37,069 nt of DNA from Zoogloeaceae bacterium (lineage in GTDB: Bacteria; Pseudomonadota; Gammaproteobacteria; Burkholderiales; Rhodocyclaceae), in contig JAIRLE010000029.1 in the NCBI GenBank assembly GCA_031259605.1, positions 1 to 37,069 on the forward strand, in the 5' to 3' direction. Positions 25,297-33,237 of this stretch are shown here, one piece after another. The translations under genes were made by a program, and so were the position numbers. How positions within the stretch are numbered: the first letter of the stretch is position 1; the number at the start of each line of letters is the position of its first letter. Below the pieces are notes generated by a model. It worked only from the letters and a program-made list of their open reading frames with translations, ran no database searches and was not told where the DNA came from.

Positions 25297-26726
25297 AGCA
25301 CAAGGTCAAACACATTCACTTCGTTGGCATTGGCGGTTCCGGCATGAGCGGTATTGCCGAAGTGCTGTTCAACCTGGGCTATACGGTTTCCGGCTCCGAT
25401 CTCAAGGCGTCCGGCGTGACTTCAAGGCTGGAAGGGCAGGGGATGCGCATCCGCATCGGTCACGCGGCGGAAAATATCGTTGGCGCGCATGCCGTGGTCA
25501 CGTCTACCGCCGTCAAGGCGGATAACCCGGAAGTGGAAGCCGCGCGCCGCGCCAATATCCCCGTTGTTCCCCGCGCCCTGATGCTGGCGGAACTGATGCG
25601 CCTGAAACAGGGCATCGCCATTGCCGGAACGCATGGCAAGACCACCACCACCAGCCTCGTCGCCAGCATTCTTGCCGAGGCGGGTCTCGATCCTACCTTC
25701 GTCATCGGCGGCAGGTTGAACGCGGCGGGCGCGAACGCGCGCATGGGCAGGGGCGATTTTCTCGTGGCCGAGGCCGATGAATCGGACGCTTCCTTCCTCC
25801 ACCTGAATCCGGTCGTTTCCGTCGTCACCAATATCGACGCCGATCACATGGATACCTATGGACACGATTTCTCCCGTCTGCAAGACGCCTTCGTGGAATT
25901 CCTGAATCGCCTGCCTTTTTATGGCGTGGCGGTGCTCTGCCAGAACGATCCCAACGTGCGCGCGATTCTGCCGCGGGTTTCCCGCCAGGTGGTGCGCTAC
26001 GGCCTGGCATACCACGGCCTGTCCAAGCCCAACCTCTACGCCGAAAACATTCGCGCCGAAGCAGGACAGATGCATTTCGACGTCGTGCGTGTAAATGGCA
26101 AGACGTCGCGATTGCCGATTACCCTCAATCTGCCAGGGGTACACAATGTGCTGAATGCGCTGGCGGCGATTGGCGTCGCTACTGAGGTGCAAGTGGGCGA
26201 CGACGCAATCGTTCGCGCGCTGACCGAATTCAAGGGCGTGGGACGGCGTTTTCAATGCCATGGCGACTTTTTGCGCTCCGAAAAAAATGGCGGCGGCAGT
26301 TTTACCCTGGTCGATGATTACGGGCATCATCCGGCGGAGATGGCGGCAACCCTGGACGCCGCGCGCGCCGCGTTTCCCGGCAGACGCCTGTTGCTGGCGT
26401 TCCAGCCGCACCGTTATACCCGCACTCGCGATTGTTTCGAGGATTTCGTCGAGGTGCTTTCCAGTGTCGACGCGCTGTTCCTCACCGAGGTCTACGCGGC
26501 GGGCGAGCCGCCGATTGTCGCCGCCGACGGCCGCAGCCTGGCTCGCGCCGTGCGCGTGGCGGGCAAGGTGGAGCCGGTGTTCGTCGAACATCTGGCCGAC
26601 TTGCCGGAACGGATAGTCGAGGCGGCGCAAGACGGCGATGTGGTGCTGACCATGGGCGCGGGATCCATCGACGGCGTGGCGGAAAAAATCTGTTTCATGA
26701 ACCCATTGGCGGCGGAAAAACAATGA
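25293..26726 (+). CDS. murC: UDP-N-acetylmuramate:L-alanine ligase
   Basis: First Mur ligase, adding L-Ala to UDP-MurNAc. FVGIGGSGMSGIAEVLFNLG opens the nucleotide domain, and the ATP loop is IAGTHGKTTTTSLVASIL. EADESDASFLHL and FQPHRYTRTRDCFEDF are MurC features. I place the start at ATG 25293 (477 residues), eight bases after GAGGAG and overlapping the murG stop. A GTG at 25284 lies inside that ribosome site. In many relatives murB follows murC, but here ddl follows directly. Confidence 0.96.
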   Translation: MKHKVKHIHFVGIGGSGMSGIAEVLFNLGYTVSGSDLKASGVTSRLEGQGMRIRIGHAAENIVGAHAVVTSTAVKADNPEVEAARRANIPVVPRALMLAELMRLKQGIAIAGTHGKTTTTSLVASILAEAGLDPTFVIGGRLNAAGANARMGRGDFLVAEADESDASFLHLNPVVSVVTNIDADHMDTYGHDFSRLQDAFVEFLNRLPFYGVAVLCQNDPNVRAILPRVSRQVVRYGLAYHGLSKPNLYAENIRAEAGQMHFDVVRVNGKTSRLPITLNLPGVHNVLNALAAIGVATEVQVGDDAIVRALTEFKGVGRRFQCHGDFLRSEKNGGGSFTLVDDYGHHPAEMAATLDAARAAFPGRRLLLAFQPHRYTRTRDCFEDFVEVLSSVDALFLTEVYAAGEPPIVAADGRSLARAVRVAGKVEPVFVEHLADLPERIVEAAQDGDVVLTMGAGSIDGVAEKICFMNPLAAEKQ

Positions 26727-27634
26727 AGAATCCGGGCAAGGTGGCAGTACTCCTGGGCGGAACTTCCGCCGAACGCGAAGTTTCCCTGCAAAGCGGCGCG
26801 GGTGTGCTGGCGGCCTTGCGACGTCAGGGCGTGGACGCGCATCCCTTCGATCCGGCGCAAAAACCGCTGGAAAACCTGCGGCGCTATGATCGCGTGTTCA
26901 TCGCCCTGCATGGACGGCATGGCGAGGATGGCACGATACAGGGGATGCTCGAACTCATGGGGATTCCCTATACCGGTCCCGGCGTCATGGCCTCCGCCGT
27001 GGGCATGGACAAGTTGCGCAGCAAGCTCATCTGGCGGGCGGCGGGGTTGCCCGTACCTGACTACGCCTTGCTGGAGGACGATACGGATTTTGCCGCCGTG
27101 GAGGCGCGCCTGGGTCTGCCGCTGTTCGTCAAGCCGGTGCGCGAAGGCTCGTCGGTGGGTATTTCGCGGGTGGAAAAGACGGGCGAACTGCCGGCGGCCT
27201 ATGCCGTGGCCAGACGGCACGACGCGCTGGTGATGGCTGAGGCGGGTGTCATGGGCGGCGAATACACGGTGGCGATCTTGGGCGATGCCGCTCTGCCGCT
27301 GGTGAAAATCGAACCGAACGCGGATTTTTACGATTATGACGCCAAGTACCTGCGCGACGATACTCGCTATCTCTGTCCTTGCGGCCTTTCGCCGGAAAAG
27401 GAAAAAGCGGTTCAGGAAGACGCGAAAAAAGCTTTCCGCATTCTGGGCGGCAAGGGCTGGAGTCGCATCGATGTGCTCATGGACGCGGCGGGCGCGCATT
27501 ATTTGCTGGAAATCAATACCTCGCCCGGCATGACCTCGCATTCGCTGGCGCCCATGGCGGCGAAAGCCGCAGGAATCGGCTTTGATGAGCTGGTATTAAA
27601 AGTGCTTTATCAAGAAAGCGATGGAACTGTTTGA
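26723..27634 (+). CDS. ddlB: D-alanine:D-alanine ligase
   Basis: ATP-grasp ligase that makes D-Ala-D-Ala for MurF. The N-terminus MKNPGKVAVLLGGTSAEREV is diagnostic. The central ATP-grasp region includes LFVKPVREGSSVGISRV, and the end has LLEINTSPGMTSHSLAPMAA with the Mg-binding Glu/Asn. The 303 residues match the Ddl type found in dcw clusters. It overlaps murC by ATGA; a 37-base gap separates it from ftsQ. Confidence 0.96.
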   Translation: MKNPGKVAVLLGGTSAEREVSLQSGAGVLAALRRQGVDAHPFDPAQKPLENLRRYDRVFIALHGRHGEDGTIQGMLELMGIPYTGPGVMASAVGMDKLRSKLIWRAAGLPVPDYALLEDDTDFAAVEARLGLPLFVKPVREGSSVGISRVEKTGELPAAYAVARRHDALVMAEAGVMGGEYTVAILGDAALPLVKIEPNADFYDYDAKYLRDDTRYLCPCGLSPEKEKAVQEDAKKAFRILGGKGWSRIDVLMDAAGAHYLLEINTSPGMTSHSLAPMAAKAAGIGFDELVLKVLYQESDGTV

Positions 27635-27671
27635 TTAAACGGAATTTTTAAGGATTTTCGAGAAAGAATGA

Positions 27672-28439
27672 ATGTGGCACCAACCCAGGGTACTCAATTT
27701 GCTGGCGGATATGCTGTTTGCCGCCGGATGGGCGATGTTGCTGGCTTTGCCGGTGATTGCGCTCATGCGGATGCCGCTTGCGCCGGTGCGCGTGGTGTCG
27801 CTTGCCGCGCCCTTGCGCTTCGTGGCGGCGCGGGAGCTGGAAGAGGCGCTTGCCGGGCGTTTGCGCGGCAACTTCTTTGCGCTTTCGGCGGAAAACGTGC
27901 GCGAGGCGCTGGAGCGTCTGCCTTGGGTGCGGCGCGCCCGTGTGCGCCGGGTCTGGCCTGGGCGGCTGGAAGTCGTGCTGGAGGAACAGGAAGTCCGCGC
28001 GCATTGGGGCAATTCGGGCAACGAATGGGTCAATCGTTACGGGGAAGTTTTTGCCGCCAATCCGCCCGATTTGCCGGGGGGCGGCAAATTCTCCTTGCCG
28101 CGCCTCTCCGGGCCGCCGGGCAGCGCCGCTTTTTTGCTGCGGCGTCATGGCGAGAGCGCGCAGCTTCTGGCGCGTGTTTCCCTCGTGCCCGTGGCGCTTT
28201 CGCTCTCGGCGCGGCAGGCGCTGGAAATGGAACTCGCCAACAAAATGCAGTTGAAGCTGGGACGGGAACGCGAGCGTTCTCCGCTCATCTGGCGGCTGCA
28301 ACGCTTTATCGACCTGTACCCGTCCGTCGTAATGGGGCGGACGCCGCCCACGCGCATCGTGGATTTGCGCTATCCCAATGGTTTTGCGCTTTATCCGGCG
28401 GGCGCGCGGACGACCAACGGAGGCTGGGAAGATGAGTAA
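27672..28439 (+). CDS. ftsQ: Cell division protein FtsQ
   Basis: Bitopic divisome protein that recruits FtsL-FtsB. A short cytoplasmic segment is followed by a membrane helix (about residues 11-33). The POTRA domain covers about 40-110 (LRGNFFALSAENVREALERL, PWVRRARVRRVWPGRLEVVL), then the beta domain (NEWVNRYGEVFAA, VDLRYPNGFALYP). Length 255 residues is normal. ATG at 27672 is used; the other ATG four bases before it (27668) is in a different frame that does not read as FtsQ. It overlaps ftsA by 8 bases. Confidence 0.94.
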   Translation: MWHQPRVLNLLADMLFAAGWAMLLALPVIALMRMPLAPVRVVSLAAPLRFVAARELEEALAGRLRGNFFALSAENVREALERLPWVRRARVRRVWPGRLEVVLEEQEVRAHWGNSGNEWVNRYGEVFAANPPDLPGGGKFSLPRLSGPPGSAAFLLRRHGESAQLLARVSLVPVALSLSARQALEMELANKMQLKLGRERERSPLIWRLQRFIDLYPSVVMGRTPPTRIVDLRYPNGFALYPAGARTTNGGWEDE

Positions 28440-29661
28440 GGAAAGCAAGGATCTGATTGTCGCCCTGGATATCGGCACCTCCATGATCGTGGCGCTGGTG
28501 GCGGAATTGACGGTGGAAGGCGAACTGAACGTCATCGGCAGGGGCATGCACGACTCGCGCGGCCTGAAAAATGGCGTGGTGGTGAATATCGAGGAGACCG
28601 TGGACGCCATTTCCGGGGCCATCGCCGAAGCGGAATTGATGGCGGACTGCAAGGTGGAGATGGTCTATACCGGCATTGCGGGCAGTCACATCAGAAGTTT
28701 CAATTCTGACGGCATGGTGGCGATCACCGACAAGGAAGTCAGTCCGCCCGATGTGGCGCGGGCATTGGAAACCGCGCGCGCGCGTCCCATGCCCACGGAT
28801 CAGGAAGTCCTGCATGTCCTGCCCCAGGAATTCGTCATCGACGGCCAGGGCGGCATCCGCGAACCCATCGGCATGAGCGGGATGCGCCTGGAAGTCAAGG
28901 TGCATATCGTCACCGGCGCGATCTCCGCTGCCCAGAACATCATCAAATGTGTGCGCCGTTGCGGGCTGGAAGTGAGCAACATCGTGTTGCAACCGCTGGC
29001 TTCCAGCTACGCGGTGCTTTCGCAGGACGAAAAGGATCTGGGCGTGTGCATGGTGGATATTGGCGGCGGCACGACCGACATCGCCATCTGGACGCGCGGC
29101 GCGATTCGTCATACGGCGGTCATTCCGGACGCGGGCGATCTGGTGACGACCGATATCGCCATGATGCTGCACACGCCAAGGCGCGACGCCGAAGACCTCA
29201 AGTGCCGCTACGGTTGCGCCTTGGCGCAATTGACCGATCCGGAGGATTTCCTGGACGTGCCCGGCGTGGACGAGCGTCCGCCGCGCAAGGTTTCACGGCA
29301 TACGCTGGCGAACGTGATTCAGGCCAGGGTGGAGGAAATTTACGAAAAAGTCCTGAAGGAAATCATCCGCGCCGGTTATGGCGAAGTGCTTTCCTCCGGC
29401 ATCGTCATTACCGGCGGCGCTTCGCTCATGCCGGGCATGGTCGAGCTGGGCGAGGAAATTTTCCACATGTCGGTGCGCCAGGCCACGCCCAAGTATTCGG
29501 GCGGGCTTTCGGACGTGGTGCGCAACGCGCGGTTTTCCACCGCCTACGGGCTGTTGATGGTGGCGCAGGAAGAATGCCGCCGCGGCCTGAAAATCGAGAA
29601 AAAACGCACCCTGCGAGATGGCTGGAACGATCTGGTCGCTTGGTTTGGAAAGAATTTTTAA
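28432..29661 (+). CDS. ftsA: Cell division protein FtsA
   Basis: Actin-like ATPase that tethers FtsZ to the inner membrane. Phosphate-1 loop VALDIGTSMIVALVAE; phosphate-2 VDIGGGTTDIAIW; adenosine motif GIVITGGASLMPGM. The conserved C-terminal amphipathic membrane-targeting helix reads WNDLVAWFGKNF. The 409 residues are normal. The true start is ATG 28432, overlapping the ftsQ stop; an upstream in-frame start at 28378 would read through ftsQ and is rejected. It is followed 37 bases later by ftsZ. Confidence 0.96.
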   Translation: MSKESKDLIVALDIGTSMIVALVAELTVEGELNVIGRGMHDSRGLKNGVVVNIEETVDAISGAIAEAELMADCKVEMVYTGIAGSHIRSFNSDGMVAITDKEVSPPDVARALETARARPMPTDQEVLHVLPQEFVIDGQGGIREPIGMSGMRLEVKVHIVTGAISAAQNIIKCVRRCGLEVSNIVLQPLASSYAVLSQDEKDLGVCMVDIGGGTTDIAIWTRGAIRHTAVIPDAGDLVTTDIAMMLHTPRRDAEDLKCRYGCALAQLTDPEDFLDVPGVDERPPRKVSRHTLANVIQARVEEIYEKVLKEIIRAGYGEVLSSGIVITGGASLMPGMVELGEEIFHMSVRQATPKYSGGLSDVVRNARFSTAYGLLMVAQEECRRGLKIEKKRTLRDGWNDLVAWFGKNF

Positions 29662-29698
29662 CCCTTTCATTTTTAACTTTTGCAAAACGGAGGCAGCG

Positions 29699-30862
29699 AT
29701 GTTTGAAATCATTGATAAACAGGAAGCGGATGGCGCCATCAAGGCGGATACCATCATCAAGGTGGTGGGCGTAGGCGGCGCGGGCGGCAATGCCGTGGAT
29801 CACATGATCCGCGAGGGCGTGCAGGGCGTGGAATTCATCGCCGCCAATACGGACGCGCAGGCGCTGAGGAACTGCCAGGCCGCCAACAAGCTGGCGCTCG
29901 GCACCCTGGGCGCGGGCGGCAGGCCGGAAGCGGGGCGGGCGGCGGCGGAAAGCCACCGCGAAGACATCCGCAAGTATCTGGAGGGTACGCGCATGGTGTT
30001 CATCACCGCCGGCATGGGTGGCGGCACCGGTACGGGTGCCGCGCCCATCGTTGCCGAAGTGGCGCGGGAAATGGGCGTGCTCACCGTTGGCGTCGTTTCC
30101 AAGCCTTTCAGTTTCGAGGGCGGCAAGCGCATGAAGAATGCCGAAACGGGCATCATCGAATTTTCGCAGCATGTCGATTCGCTGATTGTCATCCTGAACG
30201 ACAAGCTCCAGGAAGTCATGGGCGAGGACGCGGGCGTGGACGAGTGTTTCCGGGCGGCGGACGATGTGCTGAAAAACGCCGTCGGCGGCATTTCCGAGAT
30301 TGTCACCAATCATGGCCTGGTCAATGTCGACTTCGAGGACGTGTGTACCGTGATGGGCGAAACCGGACGCGCCATGATGGGTTCCGCCAGCGCCAGCGGG
30401 CTTGACCGCGCGCGCATCGCCGCGGAACAGGCAGTGGCTTCGCCGCTCCTGGAAAGCGTCAATCTTGCGGGGGCGCGCGGCGTACTGGTCAATATCACCG
30501 CCGCGCGCGCTTCCCTGCGGATGCGGGAAGTCACCGAGGTCATGGCGACCATCGAGAATTTCGCCGCCGAAGACGCGCACATCATCTTTGGCGCGGTCTA
30601 CGACGAGCACATGGGCGACCAACTGCGCGTCACCGTGGTGGCGACCGGCTTGGGCCAAGTACAAGCCCAGGAAACCGAACGCCCGCCGCTCACGGTCATC
30701 AGAACCGGCACGCACGATCAGTTCGGCAATCCCGATCCTGGCTACGATCCGGAAATTCCCGCCGCTGTCCGCCGGGGCCGCCGCGCCACCATTGCCGCGC
30801 TGGAAAACAGCGGGATTCCCAAGCAGGACATTCCGTCTTTTTTACGCAAACAGGCGGATTGA
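29699..30862 (+). CDS. ftsZ: Cell division protein FtsZ
   Basis: Tubulin-like GTPase that forms the division ring. The N-terminus is MFEIIDKQEADGAIKADTII, then KVVGVGGAGGNAVDHMI. The GTP signature GGGTGTGAAP follows, and NVDFEDV contributes the catalytic-side loop region. The core ends near residue 320, followed by a linker and the conserved C-terminal peptide DIPSFLRKQAD, which binds FtsA and other partners. Length 387 residues. The start at 29699 follows ACGGAGG. It is the last gene of the dcw cluster here; the lpxC gene that usually follows in proteobacteria is absent. Confidence 0.97.
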   Translation: MFEIIDKQEADGAIKADTIIKVVGVGGAGGNAVDHMIREGVQGVEFIAANTDAQALRNCQAANKLALGTLGAGGRPEAGRAAAESHREDIRKYLEGTRMVFITAGMGGGTGTGAAPIVAEVAREMGVLTVGVVSKPFSFEGGKRMKNAETGIIEFSQHVDSLIVILNDKLQEVMGEDAGVDECFRAADDVLKNAVGGISEIVTNHGLVNVDFEDVCTVMGETGRAMMGSASASGLDRARIAAEQAVASPLLESVNLAGARGVLVNITAARASLRMREVTEVMATIENFAAEDAHIIFGAVYDEHMGDQLRVTVVATGLGQVQAQETERPPLTVIRTGTHDQFGNPDPGYDPEIPAAVRRGRRATIAALENSGIPKQDIPSFLRKQAD

Positions 30863-30915
30863 CGGCAGCGTCGGACAGAGGGCGGAAAGATTGCGGCTTT
30901 GCCGGAGGGAACAAT

Positions 30916-31018
30916 GCCCTCTCCCGGTCTTCGGCCACCCTCTCCCCGATGGGGAGAGGGAGAAAATATTCCTGCTCCCGCAGGCGGGAGAGGGTAGCGC
31001 GTAGCGCCGGGAGAGGGC
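30916..31018. repeat. Structured intergenic element with 12-base terminal inverted repeats
   Basis: GCCCTCTCCCGG (30916-30927) is perfectly complementary to CCGGGAGAGGGC (31007-31018). Inside are two further hairpins: CCCTCTCCCC-GAT-GGGGAGAGGG (30938-30960) and CTCCCGC-AG-GCGGGAG (30975-30990). It lies 54 bases after ftsZ in the 331-base gap before the signalling locus. It resembles the CCCTCTCCC/GGGAGAGGG intergenic repeats common in GC-rich proteobacteria. No T-run follows the hairpins, so it is not a clear intrinsic terminator, but it could protect the 3' end of the dcw mRNA. Confidence 0.7.
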
Positions 31019-31059
31019 TTGCGCCCTGCGCGAACGGTACGCAAAATCCATAAAGGTCT

Positions 31060-31077
31060 TATAATCGGCAGTTGCCG
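31060..31077 (+). promoter_or_regulatory. Candidate promoter -10 and overlapping inverted repeat before the MBL/HD-GYP gene
   Basis: A perfect TATAAT at 31060-31065 is immediately followed by CGGCA-GT-TGCCG (31066-31077), a 5-base inverted repeat at the likely transcription start that could be an operator. The -35 at the expected distance is poor. The remaining leader to 31193 shows nothing else recognisable. Confidence 0.4.
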
Positions 31078-31193
31078 TTATTTCCCGCGCAACCGCGTGG
31101 CGCGATTACGGTTCTTCCCGAATTTTCCCGCGCAGCAGAAACGCGCATTGCCGTCCGCATGGATTGCGGGGCGGCGGCCGGAGAACAAAGACA

Positions 31194-33200
31194 ATGGAAA
31201 TAACCTTGTGGGGCGTGCGCGGCAGCATGGCCTCGCCCGCGCGGGATACCGCCTTTTATGGCGGCAATACCGCTTGTATAGAATTGCGCAGCAATGCGGG
31301 AACGCTCGTTTTTTTCGACGCGGGAACAGGATTGCGCGAAGCGGGCGGCAGCTTGCCGGACAGTGGCGAATGTCATCTGTTCATCACCCATGCCCATGCC
31401 GATCACATCATTGGCCTGTGGTTTTTCAAGCCGCTGCATTTGCCGAGCTGGACCGTGCATTTGTATCTGCCCAACTGGCTTGGTTATCTGCCGGATTACT
31501 TTTTCGCGGGCGGCATTTTCCCCGTGCCTTTCAACAGCTTGAAGGGCAATATCATCCAGTATTCCATCGGCGCGAATGAGGAAGTCTGCATCGGCGCGGA
31601 CAAAATGCGCGTTACCGCCCTGCCGACCTGTCATCCCGATGACTGTCTGGCGTATCGCGTCGATGTCGACGCGGCGCGTTTCTTTTACAGCGGCGACCAC
31701 GAAATCAAGGCGGACGCCGCGTCACGCGCCGCCGCCCGCGAGATGCTGTCCGGCGCGGACATCGCCGTGGTGGACGCTACTTACGAGCGCAGCGACTACA
31801 AGGAAGACTGGGGGCATTCGACCTGGGAAGACTGGGCGGATGCCGCCCAGGACGCGGGGGTGCGCAACCTCGTCCTCACGCATCACGAAGTCGGCAGGAG
31901 CGATCAGGAACTCGACTGCATAGCGCAAAAATTGCGCGCCTGCGAAAATACCGAGGGGCCGGAGGTTTATCTTGCCCGCGAAAGATTGCGCTTTTCGCCA
32001 GAAGGCCCCATTCCCGATGTCTTCCTGGAAAGCGACTGGATGTTGCATTTTCTGGATGAACTGTCGCATTACAAGGACGAAAACGTCACCCTGGATCGTA
32101 TCCTCGCCATGGTGCGCACGGTCACCAACGCCGAAGCGGGCACGATTTTTCTGGTCGATGGCGACGAACTGGCTTTCGCCTATACGCACAATGACCGCCT
32201 GTTCGCGGTCAGCGACGCCTACAAATACGCCTACGCCACCAGCCGCCTGCCCATTTCCGAGGATTCCATCGCCGGCTATGTTGCCGGCACCGGCAAGACG
32301 CTGAATCTGGATGACGTTCGCCAGTTGCCGCCGAACGTGCCCTATCGCTTCAACGGCAGATTCGACGAAAGCACCGGATACCGCACCAAGTCCATGTTGA
32401 CCGTGCCGTTCCTTGATCTCGAAGGCCGGGTTTCCGGCGTGCTGCAACTCATCAACCACCTTGTCCGGAAAGACCATTCGCCCTCGCCCTTTACGCTCGA
32501 CATGGTCTATACGGCGCGTCTCCTGGCGCGTGAGGCGGGCAGCGTCATCGCGCACAACGCGCTTTACCGGAGAAACGTCTACAACATCCTGAAAATGGCG
32601 CGGGTGCATGATCCTTCCGAAACCGGGCCGCACGCGGAGCGGGTCGGCGCGGTCGCCGCGGAACTGTATCAATGCTGGGCGGAAAAAAACAACCGGCCGA
32701 TCGAGGAAATCCGTTACGAAAAAAGCCGTATCCGCCTGGCCGCCATGTTGCACGACATTGGCAAGGTCGGCATCAGCGATCTGATTTTGAGAAAACAGGG
32801 AAACCTGAGCGAAGAAGAGTATCGCGTCATGCGCAGCCACACCGAACTGGGCGCTTCCATCCTCGCGGAAGAGACGGACAGCATCAGCATGCTGGCGCAT
32901 GACATTGCCCTGCATCATCATCAGAAATGGAACGGCAAGGGCTACGCGGGCAGCGGCGACACGGGGCGGCTTGCCGGCAGGGAAATTCCGCTGGCGGCGC
33001 GCATCACCAGCATTGCCGACGTCTTCGACGCCCTGATTTCTCCGCGCTGCTACAAGGAAGCCTGGGCGTTCGAGGACGCGCTTGCCTTGCTCCGGAAGGA
33101 AGCGGGCCAGCACTTCGATCCCGAACTCGTCGCCTGCATGGAAGAAATCCGCGACATGTTGCCCATGATCTATCGGCGCTTCCCGGATCTGGCGGAGTAA
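31194..33200 (+). CDS. MBL-fold / GAF / HD-GYP multidomain phosphohydrolase
   Basis: A 668-residue predicted cytoplasmic signalling protein without membrane segments. Residues 1-270: metallo-beta-lactamase-fold hydrolase of the GVRGS-opening type. It has the metal motif HAHADH (66-71), Cys/His at TCHPDD (145-150), SGDHE (166-170), WGHSTWED (206-213) and the final THHE (229-232). Residues about 295-455: GAF-like sensor domain. Residues about 470-668: HD-GYP-type domain with PHAERV (479-484), HDIGKVGI (520-527), His549, HHH (574-576) and DVFDAL (609-614). The GYP motif reads GYA (583-585) and the loop after it is longer than usual. Known families suggest cyclic-nucleotide or cyclic-phosphate diesterase activity for the MBL part and c-di-GMP hydrolysis for the HD-GYP part; neither is proven here. 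ATG at 31194 is chosen (GGAG about 10 bases upstream). It lies 37 bases before an adenylate cyclase gene. Confidence 0.85.
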   Translation: MEITLWGVRGSMASPARDTAFYGGNTACIELRSNAGTLVFFDAGTGLREAGGSLPDSGECHLFITHAHADHIIGLWFFKPLHLPSWTVHLYLPNWLGYLPDYFFAGGIFPVPFNSLKGNIIQYSIGANEEVCIGADKMRVTALPTCHPDDCLAYRVDVDAARFFYSGDHEIKADAASRAAAREMLSGADIAVVDATYERSDYKEDWGHSTWEDWADAAQDAGVRNLVLTHHEVGRSDQELDCIAQKLRACENTEGPEVYLARERLRFSPEGPIPDVFLESDWMLHFLDELSHYKDENVTLDRILAMVRTVTNAEAGTIFLVDGDELAFAYTHNDRLFAVSDAYKYAYATSRLPISEDSIAGYVAGTGKTLNLDDVRQLPPNVPYRFNGRFDESTGYRTKSMLTVPFLDLEGRVSGVLQLINHLVRKDHSPSPFTLDMVYTARLLAREAGSVIAHNALYRRNVYNILKMARVHDPSETGPHAERVGAVAAELYQCWAEKNNRPIEEIRYEKSRIRLAAMLHDIGKVGISDLILRKQGNLSEEEYRVMRSHTELGASILAEETDSISMLAHDIALHHHQKWNGKGYAGSGDTGRLAGREIPLAARITSIADVFDALISPRCYKEAWAFEDALALLRKEAGQHFDPELVACMEEIRDMLPMIYRRFPDLAE

Positions 33201-33237
33201 TTGCGCCGATGCTCTTTTCTCCGTCGTTAGTTTTACG

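Noticed and set aside
30938..30960. Hairpin after ftsZ as a rho-independent terminator
   Set aside because: The stem is strong but no T-run follows it on either strand, so it is listed as part of a structured repeat instead.
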